Positions 1-8,021 are shown, numbered from the stretch's first letter. The stretch is DNA of 64,000 bases from Thermomonas haemolytica (GCF_004346265.1 NZ_SMAP01000006.1:1-64000), one strand, 5' to 3'. Translations and numbers: made by a program. The notes: generated by a model not told the origin, from the sequence alone.

Positions 1-82
1 GAGTAGCGGATTTTCCCGTACGTCCTGCGGCCTAGGGTTCCATTCGCCGTGTGGCTCGGTTCCCGTTCGTGATGAGGCCTAT

Positions 83-177
83 GTTCCCGTTCGTGGTGAG
101 CCTGTCGAACCATGAACGGGAACAGCGATCAGCCTGATCCTGCCGCGGCGCCCTTCGACACGCTCAGGGCGAACGGG
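83..177 (-). repeat. Dispersed palindromic repeat, left copy
   Basis: A ~95-bp module made of two parts: a hairpin with arms TTCCCGTTC/GAACGGGAA around a loop containing GTCGAACC, and a second part carrying CCCTTCGACACGCTCAGG. Read on the minus strand it matches 4549-4640 almost base for base, so the two copies are inverted relative to each other and enclose about 4.4 kb. It starts before the TPR gene and ends close to its stop codon. Composition and structure are those of REP/BIME-type intergenic elements. No transposase is nearby. Confidence 0.75.
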
Positions 178-185
178 GCCGCCGC

Positions 186-1043
186 TTATTCCAGCTGGTC
201 GGCTGCCCAGGCGGCATCCAGGGCTTCCATCGCGTCCAGCGGCTTGCACCGGGTGGCTTTCTCGTACGCCGCGGCGGCGGCGTCCTCGTTGCGGCGTTCG
301 TCCAGCAACAGCAGCACGTTGCCGTGCTCGACGTGCGCGATCGGCGAGGCCGGGGTCAGCTTCAGCGCGGTGGCGATGTGCTTTTCGGCCTCGGCGGCCT
401 TGGCGCCGTAGGTGAGGCCGGCCAGCATCGCGCCGATCTTGTTCACGATCTCGGCGTGGTACACCGCCATCGCGGTATGCGCCTCGGCATGCTTGGGGGC
501 CAGCTCCAGCGCGGTGTCCAGCGCCGTGCGCACCTTGCCGGCGATGCCCATCTTCAGCGCCTTGGCGATCGACAGCCCCTGGCTGTAGCGGCCGAGGGCG
601 AACGCCAGCCGGTAGTGGCTGTTGGCTTCCTCCGGCAGGGCCTGCACCGCCGCCTCGGCCAGCGCGGCGGCGCGCTCGAAGCGCTTGAGCTTCTCGTCGT
701 CATCGTCCACCAGGTAGGTGGCATGGATGCCGATGGCCTTCACGGCCACCGAGGCGCCCACCGGCCCCAGCGCCTCGCCGGCGCTGAACGCGACCTGGAA
801 ATCGCCGTGATGGAACGCGCGCCAGGCGTCTTGCAATGCGGCTGCCAGCGCCTCGGCATCCAGCTTCGGCGCCGCCTTGCCGGCCGCTTTCAGCAGTGCT
901 GCGGCGCGTTTTGCATCGGGATAGGGTTCGCAGTCTCCGGCATGTAGCTTGGGCCAGGCCTTCTTCAACGCTTCGCCCGCATACGCGAACGGCTTGGCAT
1001 CGTGCGGGAAGGGAGCCCAGGCGGCGGATTTCTTGCTGGCCAT
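186..1043 (-). CDS. Tetratricopeptide-repeat protein, 285 aa
   Basis: The ATG at 1043 was chosen because the protein from there (MASKKSAAW) begins the conserved-looking, Lys/Ala-rich sequence. The open frame runs further upstream but only as low-complexity Arg/Gly sequence typical of high-GC shadow reading. The protein is alpha-helical and Ala-rich. Its C-terminal half has TPR-like helices, for example the stretches around RTALDTALELAPKHAEAH and EKHIATALKLTPASPIAHV. There is no signal peptide or membrane segment. The layout resembles the RMD-like TPR proteins common in Xanthomonadaceae, which lack an assigned reaction. It probably serves as a protein-interaction scaffold, but that is inference. 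It ends beside a palindromic repeat and is separated from the TetR gene by 275 nt. Confidence 0.7.
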   Translation of the reverse strand: MASKKSAAWAPFPHDAKPFAYAGEALKKAWPKLHAGDCEPYPDAKRAAALLKAAGKAAPKLDAEALAAALQDAWRAFHHGDFQVAFSAGEALGPVGASVAVKAIGIHATYLVDDDDEKLKRFERAAALAEAAVQALPEEANSHYRLAFALGRYSQGLSIAKALKMGIAGKVRTALDTALELAPKHAEAHTAMAVYHAEIVNKIGAMLAGLTYGAKAAEAEKHIATALKLTPASPIAHVEHGNVLLLLDERRNEDAAAAAYEKATRCKPLDAMEALDAAWAADQLE

Positions 1044-1196
1044 GCGGAAGGTCCTGTCGGGAAGCGCGAGGGCCAGCATCCTGCGCGCGGCGGCCGCTGA
1101 CAAGAGGGGCACGCGGACGGTGGTAGTGGGGGGTAGTGTGTTTGCTCCAGCCACCGGCCGCACCCTGCGGCCATCGCGCCCGGGAGGAGGCCCGCC

Positions 1197-1331
1197 ATGC
1201 CCGCATCTCGCAAGCCCGCCCCGCGCCGGCTGCCGCCGCTGCGGTTCGTGCCGACCGCCCGCCACTGGTGGCTGGCCGCTTTGGGGCTGCTGGCGCGGGT
1301 GCGGCGCCCGCCGCGCGATCAGTCGAGGTAG
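1197..1331 (+). CDS. Small ORF, 44 aa, with a strong Shine-Dalgarno
   Basis: This short frame starts at ATG 1197, with GGAGGAGG at 1183-1190 (6 nt spacing), the best ribosome binding site in this part of the window. The product begins MPASRKPAPRRLPPL, has a short hydrophobic patch (HWWLAALGLLARV, residues ~23-35) and a basic tail, and ends at TAG 1329-1331. Its 3' end overlaps the convergent TetR gene by 13 nt. I do not recognise a family. It could be a small membrane-associated protein, or a chance frame behind a G-rich stretch. The basic composition fits either view. Confidence 0.4.
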   Translation: MPASRKPAPRRLPPLRFVPTARHWWLAALGLLARVRRPPRDQSR

Positions 1332-1945
1332 GCGCGGGTCAGGGTGTTGAGGTGGACGCGCTCGGCGTCGCGCAGGAACGGGGAGATCAGCATCATCACC
1401 TGCACGATGCCGTCGCGGATCGAGGTCTGCTCGTCGCGGTCGCCGCGGGCGGCGGCGTAGTTCATCCAGAAGGTGGCCACCACCAGCACGTTGGTGGCCG
1501 CGGCGTCCAGCTCGTCGGCCGAGGCGCGCATCACCCCGGCCTGCACCAGCCCGCGCATCACCGCGTGCGCCTGTTCGTCGGCGCGCTTGAGGATGCGCGC
1601 AAAGCGCAGGCGCAGGCGCCGGTTGCGGCTGAGGATGTCCACCAGGTCGCGGTACAGGAAGCGGTAGTCCCAGATGCACTCGAACACCAGGTGCAGCTGC
1701 AGCCAGACATCCTCCAGCCCCGGCAGGCGGCCCTGCGGCGCTGACAGCGCCGCGTCCATGCGCGCCTCGTAGCCGGCGAACAGCTGCTCGATGATGTCGT
1801 CCTTGTTGCGGAAGTGGTAGTACAGGTTGCCGGGGCTGATCTCCAGCTCGTCGGCGATGTGGTTGGTGGTGACGTTCGGCTCGCCCTGCGCGTTGAACAT
1901 GGCGAGCGAGGCATCGAGGATGCGCTGGCGGGTCTGGCGGGCCAT
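1319..1945 (-). CDS. TetR/AcrR-family transcriptional regulator
   Basis: A 208-aa protein with an N-terminal helix-turn-helix of the TetR type (residues ~5-60): RQRILDASLAMFN, TTNHIADELEISPGNLYYHF, then the RNKDDIIEQLF connector. The remainder is the helical ligand-binding and dimerisation domain. TetR proteins repress from palindromic operators and release DNA when a small ligand binds. The neighbours downstream in the same orientation of interest are an acyl-CoA-binding protein (19 nt upstream on the same strand) and a divergent fatty acyl-CoA reductase. An acyl-CoA or fatty acid ligand, and control of the 2.22-2.37 kb divergent promoter region, are therefore plausible. That assignment is inference. 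Confidence 0.88.
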   Translation of the reverse strand: MARQTRQRILDASLAMFNAQGEPNVTTNHIADELEISPGNLYYHFRNKDDIIEQLFAGYEARMDAALSAPQGRLPGLEDVWLQLHLVFECIWDYRFLYRDLVDILSRNRRLRLRFARILKRADEQAHAVMRGLVQAGVMRASADELDAAATNVLVVATFWMNYAAARGDRDEQTSIRDGIVQVMMLISPFLRDAERVHLNTLTRAYLD

Positions 1946-1964
1946 CTTGGGCGGCGGGCGCGGG

Positions 1965-2222
1965 TCAGGCGGTGAGCTTCTTCACCAGGTCGATGTACTT
2001 CTGCATCGCCTCTTCCTGCGGTGTGCCCTTGAGCTTGGCCCAGGCCTCGTACTTGGCGGTGCCCACGAAGTCGAAGAACCCCGGCTTGGGGCCGCTGACG
2101 TCGCCTTCCGCGCCCTGCTTGTAGAGCGCGTACAGCCGCAGCAGGGTGTCGTTGTCGGGGCGCTCGGACAGGGTCTTGATGTCCTGCGCGGCTTGCTCGA
2201 ACAGGGCTTTGAGGTCGGCCAT
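1965..2222 (-). CDS. Acyl-CoA-binding protein (ACBP)
   Basis: An 85-aa protein, the normal length for the ACBP family. It shows the family signature: LYALYKQGAEGDV around residue 30, then KPGFFDFVGTAKYEAWAKL and a final helix EAMQKYIDLVKK. The Tyr and Lys residues that contact the acyl-CoA adenine and phosphate groups are present. ACBPs bind medium- and long-chain acyl-CoA in the cytosol and deliver or buffer it for acyl-CoA-using enzymes. The gene is co-oriented with the TetR gene 19 nt downstream, so the two probably share a transcript, and it is divergent from a fatty acyl-CoA reductase that would use acyl-CoA as substrate. Confidence 0.93.
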   Translation of the reverse strand: MADLKALFEQAAQDIKTLSERPDNDTLLRLYALYKQGAEGDVSGPKPGFFDFVGTAKYEAWAKLKGTPQEEAMQKYIDLVKKLTA

Positions 2223-2249
2223 GGTGGTTCCCCGTGCTGTGGAAGCGGC

Positions 2250-2278
2250 ATATCAGCATGCACCCGGTGGTCGGTCAA
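2250..2278 (-). promoter_or_regulatory. Putative sigma-70 promoter for ACBP-tetR
   Basis: On the minus strand TTGACC (2273-2278, five of six matches to the -35 consensus) is followed after 17 nt by TGATAT (2250-2255). This lies 28 nt upstream of the ACBP start in the gap shared with the divergent reductase gene. The -10 match is only moderate. Confidence 0.45.
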
Positions 2279-2369
2279 TACGCGGGGGAATTGTCGAGCG
2301 CGCGCGGCTCTGGCAACGTAGGCCGGAGGCGGCGCACCATCGCGCCGATGGCATCCTGGGGAGCGCGCA

Positions 2370-4358
2370 ATGGCTTATTTCGTCACCGGCGGCACCGGCT
2401 TCATCGGCCGTTTCCTGATCGACAACCTGCTCAAGCGCAAGGGCAGCATCCACGTGCTGGTGCGCAAGGATTCGCTGAAGAAGTTCGAGGCGCTGGCCAA
2501 GCAGCGCGGCTGGGACCGCAAGCGCGTGCTGCCGGTGACCGGCGAGATGACCGAGGCGCGCTGCGGGCTGTCCGCCGCCCAGCTGCGCGCGCTGTCCGGC
2601 AAGGTCAGGCATTTCTTCCACCTGGCCGCGATCTACGACATGGCCGCCAGCGCCGAGAGCATGCGCGCGGCCAACGTCGAGGGCACCCGCAATGCGCTGG
2701 AGCTGGCGGCGGCGCTGGATGCCGGCTGCTTCCACCACGTCAGCTCGATCGCCGCGGCCGGGCTGTACCCGGGCGTGTTCCGCGAGGACATGTTCGAGGA
2801 GGCCGAAGGGCTGGACGATCCTTACCTTCGCACCAAGCACGAGTCCGAGGGGCTGGTGCGCGCGGAGAAGCGGATCAAGTGGCGCATCTACCGCCCGGGC
2901 ATGGTGGTGGGCCACTCGCAAACCGGCGAGATCGACAAGATCGACGGCCCGTACTACTTCTTCACCTTCCTCAAGAAGCTGCGCCAGGCGCTGCCGCCGT
3001 GGATGCCGATGCTGGGCATCGAGGGCGGCCGGGTGAACATCGTGCCGGTGGATTTCGTGGCCGATGCGATCGACCACATCGCCCACAAGCCGCGGCTGGA
3101 CGGGCATTGCTTCCACCTCACCGACCCGGAGCCGCTGCGGGTGGGCGAAGTGCTGAATGTGTTCGCGCGTGCCGGCCATGCGCCGGAGATGAGCATGCGC
3201 ATCGACGCGCGCATGTTCGCGTTCGTGCCCGGCAGCGTGCGCATGGCGGTCGGCGGCCTGCCGCCGGTGCGGCGCTTCATGACCATGCTGCTGCGCGACT
3301 TCCGCATCCCCAAGGAGGTGCTGAAGTTCATCACCTATCCCACCCGCTTTGACAACCGCGAGGCCGAGCGCGCGCTCAAGGGCAGCGGCATCGCGGTGCC
3401 GCGGCTGGAGGACTACGCCTGGCGGCTGTGGGATTACTGGGAGCGCCACCTCGACCCCGACCTGTTCATCGACCGCAGCCTGAAGGGCAAGGTCAAGGGC
3501 AAGGTGGTGGTGATCACCGGCGGTTCCTCGGGGATCGGGCTGGCCACCGCGGAGAAGGTGGCGGCGGCGGGCGCGACCACCGTCATCGTGGCGCGCGGCG
3601 AGGAGGAGCTGTTCAAGGCGCGTGACGCGATGAAGGCCGCCGGCGGCAAGGTGTTCGCCTATACCGCCGATCTCTCCGACATGGCCGACTGCGACCGACT
3701 GGTGGCGACCGTGCTCGAGGAGCACGGCCACGTGGACATCCTCATCAACAACGCCGGCCGTTCGATCCGGCGTTCGATCGAGCTCAGCTACGACCGCTTC
3801 CACGACTTCGAGCGCACGATGCAGCTGAACTACTTCGGCAGCCTGCGCCTGATCATGGGCTTCCTGCCGTCGATGACCCAGCGCCGCAAGGGCCACATCA
3901 TCAACATCAGCTCGATCGGCGTGCTGGCGAATTCGCCGCGGTTCTCCGCCTATGTCGCCAGCAAGGCCGCGCTGGACGCGTTCAGCCGCTGCGCGCAGGG
4001 CGAGCTGTCGGGCAAGGGCATCAGCTTCACCACCATCAACATGCCGCTGGTGAAGACGCCGATGATCGCGCCGACCAAGGTGTACGAGAGCGTGCCGACC
4101 CTGACCCCGGACGAGGCCGCCGACCTGGTGGTGAAGGGCATCATCGAGAAACCCAGCCGGATCGCGACCCGCCTGGGGATCTTCGCGGCGGTGGTCAACG
4201 CGCTGGCGCCGAAGGCCTACGAGGCGGTGATGAGCACCGCGTTCGAGCTGTTCCCGGATTCGGCCGCGGCCAAGGGGGACAAGAAGGCGCTGCGCGACGA
4301 GGCGCCCAGCCAGGAGCAGATCGCGTTCGCCGCGCTGATGCGCGGGGTGCACTGGTAA
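2370..4358 (+). CDS. Two-domain fatty acyl-CoA reductase (alcohol-forming)
   Basis: A 662-aa fusion of two short-chain dehydrogenase/reductase domains. The N-terminal extended SDR (residues ~1-360) has the NAD(P)-binding GGTGFIG at residues 7-13 and the active-site pair in YLRTKHES. The C-terminal classical SDR (from ~370) has GGSSGIGLA, NNAGRS and YVASKAALDAFSR. Length, domain order and many stretches (HVSSIAAAGL, EDMFEEAE, FTTINMPLVKTPMIAPTK) match what I recall of the Marinobacter Maqu_2507-type reductase, which reduces fatty acyl-CoA to fatty alcohol with NADPH, an early step towards wax esters. An RBS (GGGGAG) precedes the ATG. The divergent ACBP and TetR genes fit a small acyl-CoA regulon. 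Substrate range and wax ester formation are not shown by the sequence. Confidence 0.88.
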   Translation: MAYFVTGGTGFIGRFLIDNLLKRKGSIHVLVRKDSLKKFEALAKQRGWDRKRVLPVTGEMTEARCGLSAAQLRALSGKVRHFFHLAAIYDMAASAESMRAANVEGTRNALELAAALDAGCFHHVSSIAAAGLYPGVFREDMFEEAEGLDDPYLRTKHESEGLVRAEKRIKWRIYRPGMVVGHSQTGEIDKIDGPYYFFTFLKKLRQALPPWMPMLGIEGGRVNIVPVDFVADAIDHIAHKPRLDGHCFHLTDPEPLRVGEVLNVFARAGHAPEMSMRIDARMFAFVPGSVRMAVGGLPPVRRFMTMLLRDFRIPKEVLKFITYPTRFDNREAERALKGSGIAVPRLEDYAWRLWDYWERHLDPDLFIDRSLKGKVKGKVVVITGGSSGIGLATAEKVAAAGATTVIVARGEEELFKARDAMKAAGGKVFAYTADLSDMADCDRLVATVLEEHGHVDILINNAGRSIRRSIELSYDRFHDFERTMQLNYFGSLRLIMGFLPSMTQRRKGHIINISSIGVLANSPRFSAYVASKAALDAFSRCAQGELSGKGISFTTINMPLVKTPMIAPTKVYESVPTLTPDEAADLVVKGIIEKPSRIATRLGIFAAVVNALAPKAYEAVMSTAFELFPDSAAAKGDKKALRDEAPSQEQIAFAALMRGVHW

Positions 4359-4384
4359 GGCGCAGCCGGGGAGCAGGCGCCCGG

Positions 4385-4720
4385 CCGTTCCCGCTCATGG
4401 TTCGACAGGCTCACCACGAACGGGAATGCGGGCTCGCCACGAACGGGAACGCGCGCTCGCCCGAACGGGAATGCGGGTTCCGTATGCACGGAAGCACGCG
4501 CTCCGTACGAGCGAGAAACCGCATTTCGTACGAATGGAAACTCGAGTTCCGTTCGCCCTGAGCTTGTCGAAGGGCGCTGCGGAATGATCGGGCTGGTCGC
4601 TGTTCCCGTTCATGGTTCGACAGGCTCACCACGAACGGGAGCGCGCGCTCGCCACGAACGGGAATGCGGGTTCACCACGAACGGGAATGCGGGCTGGCAC
4701 GAACGGGAGCGTGGGCTCAG
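4385..4720. repeat. Palindromic and tandem repeat cluster in a 427-bp gene-free stretch
   Basis: The gap between the reductase and the Mrr-like gene (4359-4785) carries no gene. It holds two hairpins with arms like GTTCCCGTTCATGGT/ACCACGAACGGGA (about 4386-4425 and 4601-4640) and a degenerate ~22-bp tandem unit built on CACGAACGGGAATGCGGG (copies near 4416, 4438, 4459, 4629, 4652, 4675 and 4698). The part 4549-4640 is the inverted partner of 83-177 and includes CGTTCGCCCTGAGCTTGTCG. Unit lengths vary and there are no unique spacers, so this is not a CRISPR array. Confidence 0.8.
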
Positions 4721-4785
4721 GACGCGGGGGCAAGGCACGGTGAGCGCAAGCTCGCGGGCTTACGGCCCGCGGGGCCGGGTCGGGA

Positions 4786-5787
4786 TCAGTAGGTGCGGCA
4801 CTGCTTGAAGCGCACCGGCTTCTTGCTGCCGGCCGGCGGCTGCAGCTGCACGCGCGAGGCGGCCAGTTCCGGGTAGCGCTCCAGCAGCGGGCACAGCTCG
4901 CTCACCGGGTCGGCATCCTCGCTGTTGAGGTACACCAGCAGGGTGGACTGGGTGGACCACAGCGCGCGATCCACGCCGAACAGGGTGGAGATGGCGTTGG
5001 CGGTCTCGCGCCGGCGCTGCTCGAGCTGGGCCGGGTCGGTGGGGATCGCCTCCATCGCCATCGGCGCCTGCGCAGCGGCCTTGGCCTTGGCGATGACCGG
5101 CGGAGGCGGCGGCATGTCATCGTCGCCGCTGTTGGCCGGCAGCAGGGACTGCGCGAGCCCCCACGCCAGCACGCCGATCACCGCCGCGCCGCCCCAGGCC
5201 AGCAGCGGGCCGCGCGCCTGCGCGCCGGCCGTAGGTTTGGCCGGCTGCGGCTCTTCCGGACGCGCCACGTAGGGGCGCACCTCCGGCCACAGGGTTTCGC
5301 CGTCGATCAGTTCGATGTTCTGCTGCAGCGCCAGGCGTTTGGCTTCCTCGTCGAAGCGGCCCGGGGTGACCACGATCACCCGCGCGGCGCCGCGCAGGGT
5401 CGCCGACTTGGACAGCCCCAGCAGGGCCGAGGCGCCCACCAGCGAGGCGGTGCCGTACTTGCTGGAGAGCAGGGCGCGCTCGCCGTCGCGCTCGAGCAGG
5501 ATGTCGTTGCCGTTGGTGGGGATGCCGTCGGCCGGCATGCCGTCCTCGATCACCGGGTCGAAGCCGCGCGCATGCATCGCCTGCAGCACGAGCTTGGCGA
5601 ACTCGCGCCAGTGCAGCTTGGCCAGCTGGTCGGCGCCGCGTGGCTGCGGCTGGCTGGCCTGGCGCACGGCGCTGTTGCGCTGCAGCCAGTAGCCCAGTCC
5701 GAAGCCGGAGAGGACGAAGACGATCAGGGCGATGACGATGGCGATCATGCGAGGGCGGGCAGGTTCGGGGGATGCGAGGGGCGTCAC
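4786..5787 (-). CDS. Membrane-anchored protein with an Mrr-like (PD-D/ExK) domain
   Basis: The frame opens at GTG 5787 (333 aa). The ATG at 5748 (320 aa) starts directly on the first hydrophobic helix (MIAIVIALIVFVLSGFG) and may be the true start. Next comes an Mrr/restriction-endonuclease-like fold (~60-180): WREFAKLVLQAMHARGF, then GNDILLERDG and LLSSKYG, which align with the D...Q-x-K core of Mrr enzymes. The residue two before the Lys is Ser instead of Gln/Glu, so nuclease activity is doubtful. A second membrane helix (~205-225) and a ~100-aa C-terminal region with a short Pro run follow. It looks like an envelope protein using a nuclease-derived fold. Substrate and role are unknown. It stands alone beside the repeat cluster. 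Confidence 0.6.
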   Translation of the reverse strand: MTPLASPEPARPRMIAIVIALIVFVLSGFGLGYWLQRNSAVRQASQPQPRGADQLAKLHWREFAKLVLQAMHARGFDPVIEDGMPADGIPTNGNDILLERDGERALLSSKYGTASLVGASALLGLSKSATLRGAARVIVVTPGRFDEEAKRLALQQNIELIDGETLWPEVRPYVARPEEPQPAKPTAGAQARGPLLAWGGAAVIGVLAWGLAQSLLPANSGDDDMPPPPPVIAKAKAAAQAPMAMEAIPTDPAQLEQRRRETANAISTLFGVDRALWSTQSTLLVYLNSEDADPVSELCPLLERYPELAASRVQLQPPAGSKKPVRFKQCRTY

Positions 5788-5874
5788 TATACGTCAGGGA
5801 CGCGAAACGGGGCCGCAGGCAGGCCATCCTCGCGCGCTTCCCGGAAACGGGGCTTCCGGAAAAACGCATCCCGG

Positions 5875-5906
5875 AAAACGCGACGCCCCCGCGGGGCGGG
5901 GGCGTC
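5875..5906 (-). terminator. Rho-independent terminator of the phasin gene
   Basis: A perfect 11-bp stem GACGCCCCCGC/GCGGGGGCGTC (5882-5892 with 5896-5906, 3-nt loop) lies 19 nt past the phasin stop. On the minus strand it is followed by GCGTTTT. The T-run is short, but stem strength and position support termination. Confidence 0.7.
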
Positions 5907-5924
5907 TGGCAGTGCGCGAGGGGC

Positions 5925-6587
5925 TTACTGGGCCTGTTCGGCAGGAGTGGCCGCAGCGGCCGGCTGACTGGCCTTGGCCGCCTTGGACGCGCGCTTGGCC
6001 GGCGCCTTGCGCGCTGCGGCGCCTGCGGCCTTCGCGGGCTTGCGCGCCGGCTTCGCGGCCTTGGCAGGCTTGCCGGCGGCCTTCTTCGCCGGGGCGGATT
6101 TGGCCGGTGCGCCGCCGCCGCTGGCCTTGCGCACGGCCTCGGTCAGGCGCTCCACCCGCTCGCTCAGCGCGTGCAGGTCGTCGCGGCCAGGCACGCCCAG
6201 CTTCACCAATGCGCGCTGCACCCGTTCCTCGAACACCTTCTCCAGCTTGTCCCAAGTGTCGGCGGCGCGCTCGCGGGCCTGCCCGACCTGGCCTTCCACC
6301 GCATCGCGCACCGCGCTGGCGCGGCTGCCGGCGAACTGGCGCGCGGTCTGTTCCAGCGACAGCCCGTCGCGGACCAGGGTTTCGAACAGCTTGCCGCCCT
6401 CGGCCTGTGCGCGGGTGAAGGCGCCCATCCCGGCCAGCCAGATCTGCTGCGCGGATTCGGTGAGGCTCTTGGGGTTGAACGCGACGTGCAGCTTGCCGGC
6501 GGCGCCGGCCTTGCCCTTGCTGCCGCCGGCCGGCTTGCTGCTCGGCTTGCGGGTGGTCTTGGCGGCGGTCTTCTTCAGCTTGGCCAT
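5925..6587 (-). CDS. PhaF-like phasin (granule-associated protein)
   Basis: A 220-aa protein starting at ATG 6587, with GGGAGG placed 8-13 nt upstream. A Lys-rich N-terminus (~1-33) leads into the amphipathic, helical phasin region (~35-150): SLTESAQQIWLAGMGAFTRAQ, LFETLVRDG, then coiled-coil-like VFEERVQRALVKLGVP and LHALSERVERLTEAV. The tail (~150-220) is made of Ala/Lys/Pro repeats (AAGKPAKAAKPARKPAKAAG) like the histone-H1-like DNA-binding tail of Pseudomonas PhaF. Such proteins coat polyhydroxyalkanoate granules and tie them to the nucleoid. No PHA synthase lies in the window, but another PHA-system gene is at 9686-9958. It has its own terminator. Confidence 0.85.
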   Translation of the reverse strand: MAKLKKTAAKTTRKPSSKPAGGSKGKAGAAGKLHVAFNPKSLTESAQQIWLAGMGAFTRAQAEGGKLFETLVRDGLSLEQTARQFAGSRASAVRDAVEGQVGQARERAADTWDKLEKVFEERVQRALVKLGVPGRDDLHALSERVERLTEAVRKASGGGAPAKSAPAKKAAGKPAKAAKPARKPAKAAGAAARKAPAKRASKAAKASQPAAAATPAEQAQ

Positions 6588-6661
6588 GGTGGAGCCTCCC
6601 TGCGTCGATGGACGCGTGCGGTGTGGATTCCAGCGCAGGATCGACACGGGGTCTAGAGCAT

Positions 6662-7924
6662 TCACACCATGCGCCGGCGCAGGTCGTGCTCGAGGTCGTC
6701 CAGCGTGCGCGCCAGGCGCGCGGTGGTGGCGGTGGCGCGGCGCGCGTGCGGTAGGTGCGCGACGATCGAGCGCGGGCGGTCGGCGATCACGTCCTCGCGC
6801 AGGCGGATGCCATGCCGGGCCAGCAGCGGTTCCAGTTGCGCGCGGCGGCGGCGCAGGTCGGCCAGGGTGTTGCGGTAGGCCAGCTGCGAGATGCGGCGTC
6901 GCGCCGAGAAACTGAAGATGTTGGTGTAGAACAGCTCGCGGTCGCCGGCGTTCGGTTCGAACACCAGCTGGTCGATCCCCGGGTACTGTTGCGGATAGCG
7001 CGCCAGCCCGACCTGCATCCGCGATTGCAGCATGGTGCGCAGGGTCTGCGAGAGCACGCCCGGCAGCCCGCCCTGGGCGATCCGGCGGTCGCTGAAGCGG
7101 TGGGCCTCGGCCTGCGCCCCGGCATCGGTGGCGGGGTTGAACGGCACCAGCGGGTTGATCCCCAGCATCAGGTCGATCCCGCGGTCCAGCACCATCGAGG
7201 CATGCATGGTGCGGCGCAGGGCGCCGTCCACCACGTGGCGCACGCGGCCGCGGCGGTCGCGCAGTTCCACCGGCGGGTACAGCCCCGGCAGGGCGGCGCT
7301 GGCCTGCACCGCGCGCGAGATCGGCACGTCGTCCCAGCCGGCGGCGCCGAAGCGCACGGTCTCGCCGCTGTCCAGGTCCACCCCGATCACGTATAGCGGG
7401 CGCCCGAGCGTGCGGAAATCGTTGCTGCGGCCGTGGCGGGTGAAGACCTCGCGCAGGAAGCGTTCCACCGCGTCGTTGTCGAACAGCCCGGTCGGCACCA
7501 GGCTGCCGGCGCGGGTCAGCAGGTCGGACCAGCGCGAATCGGTGCGCCCGGACCAGGCGTCGCGCAGCAGGCGCGCGGTGAGCCGCGGCAGCGCGGCGGC
7601 GCGCGCCAGGTATTCGCCCAGCGCCGGGCGCAGGAAGGTTTCCGGGCGGAAGCGCACGTCCGGGTCGTCGCCGGTGATGAAGATCCGGCACAGGGTGGCG
7701 GTGTCCATGCCATTGGCCAGGCCGGCGGCGAAGAACGCGCCCGAGCTGACCCCGACGTAGCTGTCGAGGCGGGTCAGGTCGAGGCCGTCGCAGGCCTCGT
7801 CCAGCGCGCGCAGCGCGCCCAGTTCGTACATCGCGCCGACCGGGCCGCCGCCGGCGATCGCCAGCCCGATGCGGGGCGGCTGGTGGGCGGGGCGCGGAGC
7901 ATGGGCGGCGTGCAGGGACAGCAT
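6662..7924 (-). CDS. Patatin-like phospholipase
   Basis: A 420-aa protein from ATG 7924. The patatin catalytic dyad is visible: the oxyanion loop GGGPVGAMYELGAL, the nucleophile elbow GVSSGA (Ser near residue 60) and the partner Asp in VVDGALRR. There is no signal peptide, so it acts in the cytosol or at the inner leaflet as a lipid acyl hydrolase or PHA-depolymerase-like esterase. The long C-terminal region (~280-420) is Arg-rich and includes FFYTN-like and YPQQYPGIDQLVFEPN segments seen in the larger Xanthomonad patatins. It follows the phasin gene by 74 nt on the same strand, which would fit a lipid-granule role (inference). It is divergent from the FFLEELY-type gene. Confidence 0.85.
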   Translation of the reverse strand: MLSLHAAHAPRPAHQPPRIGLAIAGGGPVGAMYELGALRALDEACDGLDLTRLDSYVGVSSGAFFAAGLANGMDTATLCRIFITGDDPDVRFRPETFLRPALGEYLARAAALPRLTARLLRDAWSGRTDSRWSDLLTRAGSLVPTGLFDNDAVERFLREVFTRHGRSNDFRTLGRPLYVIGVDLDSGETVRFGAAGWDDVPISRAVQASAALPGLYPPVELRDRRGRVRHVVDGALRRTMHASMVLDRGIDLMLGINPLVPFNPATDAGAQAEAHRFSDRRIAQGGLPGVLSQTLRTMLQSRMQVGLARYPQQYPGIDQLVFEPNAGDRELFYTNIFSFSARRRISQLAYRNTLADLRRRRAQLEPLLARHGIRLREDVIADRPRSIVAHLPHARRATATTARLARTLDDLEHDLRRRMV

Positions 7925-8021
7925 TCGGGGGCAATCGAGGGCGGAAACCGGGCAGGGGCGAGTGTATACCCTTGCGTATGGGCTGTTGCGCCGGGCGCGC
8001 GCACGGCCCGACACTGGTGGC

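Noticed and set aside
2253-4352. Long open frame antisense to the fatty acyl-CoA reductase
   Set aside because: High-GC shadow: His/Arg/Gly-rich low-complexity translation with no domain, opposite a clearly recognised gene. The same applies to antisense frames over carB (36934-39417), recJ, lysS, rpfC and cphA.
4385-4720. Tandem repeats as a CRISPR array
   Set aside because: Units are degenerate, ~22 bp, unevenly spaced and without unique spacers or cas genes.
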